From Trichoplax sp. H2 (Eukaryota > Placozoa > Uniplacotomia > Trichoplacea): a stretch of 64,000 bases of DNA. The notes under the pieces were generated by a model. It had not been told where the DNA came from, did not search any database, and worked only from the letters and a program-made list of their open reading frames with translations. This document shows positions 61,001-64,000 of this stretch, piece by piece. Position 1 is the stretch's first letter, and every line of letters begins with the position of its first letter. Where the stretch lies: contig NOWV01000051.1 of assembly GCA_003344405.1 (NCBI GenBank), positions 393,009 through 457,008 of the forward strand. The letters run 5' to 3'. Made by a program: the position numbers and the translations under genes.

Positions 61001-63793
61001 TTGAAGTCGATAATTCAGAACATTTATTTGTACCTGCACAATTCTTGTTGATAATTTGAAATCCAGACTTGCATTTACAGTTGTAGGAGCCAATAGTATT
61101 GATGCATTCACTGGTTTTACGATTGCATTGAGTCTTCTTTAGTTTAAGGCATTCATTGATATCTGGCATATCGGGATTATACATAAACCCTCAATTATTA
61201 ATTCATCAATAGAATATAGTAAATTATTTAATAATGTAGCGATTTACTCAATCAGTGTACAGTGTATACTATACATTCATCATTTTTCGGGAAGGATTTG
61301 ATTGCCCTAACCTGTACATTTCATACCATCACCAGTGAATCCTCTGTTGCATTTACAAGTATAAGAGCCAATTTTATTGATGCACTTGGCTTTCTTATGA
61401 CATTTTGTTTTGTTTTGAGCACATTCGTCGATATCTTTGGTAGATTTAATTGAAGATTAGAACAAAGTAGAAATTTTTCACATAACATGAGAACGAACTA
61501 AAATTACTGCAACAATGTAGTATTTAGTGCAATAAAGTAAATTTAATTTCTGTGTAATATCGATTAATAATGATTTGATGTTGTTAGTAACATCACGGAC
61601 TGGACTAATGCTATTTGAAAACATTCTCAGTATTTAAATTTATCATTTAATCCTTAAATTTCATAAATGTTTCAGAAACGAGAGCAAGTACCGTAATTAA
61701 GCTAAACTGCGGTCTAAAGTAGAAAAGCTCGTAGGATATGATCAAGTACGTAAAACTTGGTAAAATGTGCTAGGTTTCTTGTTAGTTAATTCGTTATTAG
61801 TGTAAAAAAACATTCTTCTAGTCTTCACTGTTAAAATGTTTTATAAAGAACTGTATCTTATACAGTATATATTAGCTGCAATAAGAAGCTAAGCATTCTT
61901 TATGACTTTTAAGTAGGAAAATTTCATTCTAGCTGATTATTCTTTAACAAAGTGAGAGTATATTGTCAGTTTTAAATAGATTTATGATTTTCATTCAAAC
62001 CCATCGTAGAAATCGTCTCAATGACTAAAGAGTGTTTGTGGTAAATATCAAACAAATTGAATAACCTCCTACTAGATATAAAAATCCATTATCTAAATTA
62101 ATGAATTAAAGTGGTATACAGATATGCTTTCTATCATATAATTTTATCAACTATAGTCAATCCTATTCGATCGTACCATTGCAGTGGTTTTTCACTTTCT
62201 TGAAACCGGCATTGCATTTACAGGAATAAGAGCCAAGGGTATTTACGCATTTAGAGTTATTCTTGCATTTATGTTTTCCTTTGCATTCGTCAATATCTAT
62301 CGTATTTTATTATAAATTAGTCCCATTACACACTGAGCGAATTACGGATAGTACAGGTAAGCTCTGCAAGTGATTGGTGATTGCTGATTTTATATCAAAA
62401 ATAATAACTAAGGTTGTTGTATTGAATTTTACAGTGTATAACCTGTACAGTTCTTTCTGCCATCGCCAGTAAAACCGCTTTTACACTTGCAATTGTAGCT
62501 GCCCTTACTATTGTAGCATTTAGCATTTTTATGACATTGATGAAGAGATTTCTTTAAGCATTCATTAATATCTAAGAAAAATGCATACGAATATTTAAAG
62601 ACGCTGTTAAAAAGAATGGATAATATTTTTATTTTGCTTATTGCTTCTCTAAATTTTTATTTACCTCGACATTGTTTTCCATCGCCTTCGAAGCCTGCAT
62701 TACATTTACATTTATAACTTCCCACTGTGTTAGTACAATTGGCAAGCGAATGGCATTTGTCTTTCTTTTTGCGGCATTCGTCAACATCTGTCGGTTACAA
62801 GTGAAATTGGTTAAAATTTTTCATCGTGGATAAAGAATATGAAATAAATTCATTGTCGATAGAATGGGTATTCTTTGATTTACCTTCACATTTTTTTTTG
62901 CCGTCTCCCTGGAATCCCGATTTGCATTTACAGACATAAGAACCAGGTCTGTTTTCACATGTAGCATGCTTATGACAAGAATTTTGTTTAGGATCACTGC
63001 ATTCATTAATATCTGAAGCCGTAAGTTAGAAAGACAATCACAGCTATTAGAAAGGTATTAACATATTAAGTCTGAATCGACAATTAAACTCTTGTAAGAC
63101 TTCATTGATGATTCTAGTCAAGCTATGAAATATGGTTTTACATGGTACTAGAGAGCTCCCTTATATTTATATTTAAAATTTAATTTCATTATCACTGTAT
63201 ATTAAGATATACTGTACATATGTGTATTAAGATATACTGTACGTATGTGCTGTAAATAGTGCACAGCACTATTGTAAAAAGCAGGATAGTTGAAGTAAGA
63301 TAACATAACCGTGGAGTCTATAAGACCGTGCAGTAGTTAACTAAAAGTAGGGGTTTAATTCATAAGAAATTTTTTCACTAAATGTTGAGTTTCTGATTAA
63401 ATATTATAATTCTCTTTCAGCCTATATAAATTAGTAGCTATAAGGTGTAATACACAATAAGTCTGACGGTAATCCACTTTGATCATAACATAGAGAGAGT
63501 ATAACTATATGAGAACAAGTCATTGACGATGAATAAGTAGTGAATGAGAAAATTTGTGGTGAAACTGTTAGCAACAATAAAAAAGCTTCGCATATTCTAC
63601 AATAAACTTTTGATATACATCATAATTCATCATGAAAACCGGTATTAATTTTACCATCCTTACTTACCGATACACTTGCGAACTTTATGAGCTTTGTAGC
63701 CTTTCTTACATCGGCAATCGTACGAACCATCAGTATTAACGCAGACTGAATTATCAAGATTACATTCGTTCTTTCCCTTGCATTCGTTAATAT
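48842..63793 (-). CDS. gene B: tandem paralogue of gene A, 3' part (43 exons, 2,024 residues visible, 5' end outside window)
   Basis: 43 joined exons, all with GT/AG borders and consistent phases, end at TAA 48,844-48,842. Order from the N-terminal side: 40 EGF domains in 38 exons, two follistatin/Kazal modules, TSP1, a third follistatin/Kazal and a cystine knot. Each exon pairs in order with exons A-1 to A-43 of gene A; most have identical lengths and all keep the same phase. Both two-EGF exons and the odd cysteine spacings are shared. This predicts that the missing 5' part beyond 64,000 carries the remaining EGF domains, a VWD assembly, fibrinogen-like modules and a signal peptide. The EGF repeats nearest the window edge are lysine-rich compared with A. 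Likely a secreted matrix or adhesive protein, by the same reasoning as for A. Confidence 0.88.
49186..49401 (-). CDS. gene B: third follistatin/Kazal module
   Basis: Phase 1-1, 216 nt as in [67 protein letters not shown]. Near-identical to the A copy in the Kazal core. Confidence 0.9.
49485..49640 (-). CDS. gene B: thrombospondin type 1 repeat
   Basis: Phase 1-1, 156 nt as in A. It reads [50 protein letters not shown]. The W-x-x-W and CSSTCG modification motifs are kept. Confidence 0.9.
49752..50311 (-). CDS. gene B: two follistatin/Kazal modules
   Basis: Exons 50311-50093 ([40 protein letters not shown], then NCMYG) and 49982-49752 ([49 protein letters not shown]). Both are phase 1-1. The second is 12 nt shorter than its A partner because the linker before the Kazal core differs. 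Confidence 0.88.
50384..54426 (-). CDS. gene B EGF array, exons B-20 to B-6 (16 EGF domains)
   Basis: Exons: 54426-54163 (two EGF), 54059-53919, 53808-53686, 53582-53460, 53315-53178, 53077-52961, 52806-52684, 52588-52466, 52252-52124, 51977-51852, 51760-51635, 51515-51396, 51299-51177, 50768-50637, 50506-50384. All are phase 1-1. B-16 ([20 protein letters not shown]) and B-12 ([18 protein letters not shown]) lack the calcium-binding start, as in A. B-15 shares the shifted last cysteine ([11 protein letters not shown]). B-6 contains RGD (GFRGDGKFC) at the same site as A-6. The intron 50,769-51,176 (408 bp) holds nothing recognisable. Confidence 0.88.
54537..57114 (-). CDS. gene B EGF array, exons B-30 to B-21 (10 EGF domains)
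   Basis: Exons: 57114-56992, 56896-56765, 56656-56534, 56458-56345, 55883-55758, 55596-55474, 55383-55261, 55129-55007, 54910-54788, 54662-54537. All are phase 1-1 with lengths matching A. B-27 is the short domain (GFKGKKCKG). B-24 has the shifted cysteine ([11 protein letters not shown]). B-25 contains an additional RGD (GFRGDGLQC) where A-25 has GFSGDG. Confidence 0.88.
55884..56344 (-). repeat. intron of gene B with about 3 degenerate copies of a 100-110 bp repeat
   Basis: Copies start at about 55,909, 56,010 and, more diverged, 56,107. They share GATCAACGTAG, AGAGTAAGAGGGTATTAAA-like and ATTGACATAAGTTTA-like landmarks. The rest of the intron is plain AT-rich DNA. Confidence 0.6.
57345..57391 (-). 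pseudogene. decayed EGF exon between B-30 and B-31
   Basis: Behind an AG at 57,393-57,392 the minus strand reads [16 protein letters not shown] and then a stop. This matches the beginning of the next exon in the transcript, B-30 ([18 protein letters not shown]), but the first EGF cysteine is Arg and the frame is closed. The flanking intron is also duplicated: 57,075-57,340 resembles 57,352-57,620. A segment of about 280 bp holding one exon and its intron was therefore duplicated in tandem and one exon copy died. Confidence 0.7.
57678..63793 (-). CDS. gene B EGF array, exons B-43 to B-31 (14 lysine-rich EGF domains)
   Basis: Exons: 63793-63668, 63012-62884, 62787-62665, 62571-62443, 62296-62177, 61434-61312, 61162-61034, 59687-59565, 59326-59204, 58756-58631, 58530-58408, 58198-57956 (two EGF), 57797-57678. 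All are phase 1-1. B-33 opens [18 protein letters not shown], without the acidic start, like A-33. Cysteines are intact, but many surface positions are lysine, e.g. [18 protein letters not shown] in B-36. Introns are longer than in A: 59,688-61,033 (1.3 kb), 61,435-62,176 (0.7 kb) and 63,013-63,667 (0.65 kb) show nothing recognisable except a short repeat near 63.2 kb. From 63,794 to the window end is intron. Confidence 0.87.
58757..59203 (-). other. intron of gene B, nothing recognised
   Basis: A 447-bp intron between EGF exons B-34 and B-35. No relic exon was recognised, unlike in the B-30/B-31 intron. Confidence 0.55.
63200..63250. repeat. two copies of a 24-bp direct repeat
   Basis: ATTAAGATATACTGTACATA is followed by ATTAAGATATACTGTACGTA inside the intron 63,013-63,667. 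Confidence 0.75.
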
Positions 63794-64000
63794 CTGAAAT
63801 TTATTTTTTATGAAAAATATTTAATTACTAAAGTATAGTTTCTATCGCCAACTATTCTGAAAATTAAAGTTTAAAAATCAATAGCTAATATAATAAAAGG
63901 AATGCATGCTGCAGTGATATGACCGAGTCAGTTCATTTTTTAAGATTAGATGTAAGAAATTGAGGAGTATAAATTTTTTGCTACAAATTTACGGTAAATA

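Overview
This window looks like nuclear DNA of an animal. It is AT-rich, all recognised genes lie on the minus strand, and they are cut into many short exons by GT-AG introns, mostly about 80-300 bp. The domain repertoire is metazoan extracellular: calcium-binding EGF, follistatin/Kazal, thrombospondin type 1, von Willebrand D, a Caspr/neurexin-IV-type fibrinogen-like domain and a C-terminal cystine knot. Compact introns, AT-richness and this repertoire suggest an early-branching animal, with a placozoan as my best guess. That is inference; no species can be named from the sequence alone.

Layout. (1) 425-2677, minus: 5' part of a coiled-coil gene resembling MIPOL1, cut by a 20-N gap. The gap is flanked by two versions of the same intron, so it looks like unmerged haplotypes. 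(2) 2678 to about 12.9 kb: no gene I can support. It holds degenerate direct repeats, a 60-70 bp satellite (about 7.9-9.44 kb) and a second 20-N gap of the same kind. (3) 13,293-42,169, minus: gene A, which I reconstruct completely as 82 exons and 4,497 residues. Every exon length and intron phase is mutually consistent. (4) 42.2-48.8 kb: intergenic, with two weak coding-like traces. (5) 48,842 to beyond 64,000, minus: gene B, a tandem paralogue of A. Its 43 visible exons pair one-to-one and in order with the last 43 exons of A. Its 5' half lies outside the window.

Gene A encodes a giant secreted modular protein: signal peptide; 10 EGF; seven tandem fibrinogen-like modules of 199-208 residues; 3 EGF; VWD-C8-TIL-E assembly; 43 EGF, the first of them sharing an exon with the E module; two follistatin/Kazal modules; TSP1; a third follistatin/Kazal; C-terminal cystine knot. 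No membrane segment is visible. By analogy with von Willebrand factor, gel-forming mucins and invertebrate adhesive proteins, it is probably an oligomerising matrix, mucus or glue protein. I do not recognise this exact architecture as a described family. A and B probably arose by whole-gene duplication after the EGF array was already built. B then diverged, for example by lysine enrichment of its 5'-ward EGF repeats, and carries a decayed EGF exon.

In this annotation exons of A and B are numbered from the 3' end (A-1, B-1 = cystine-knot exon) so that the paralogues can be compared.
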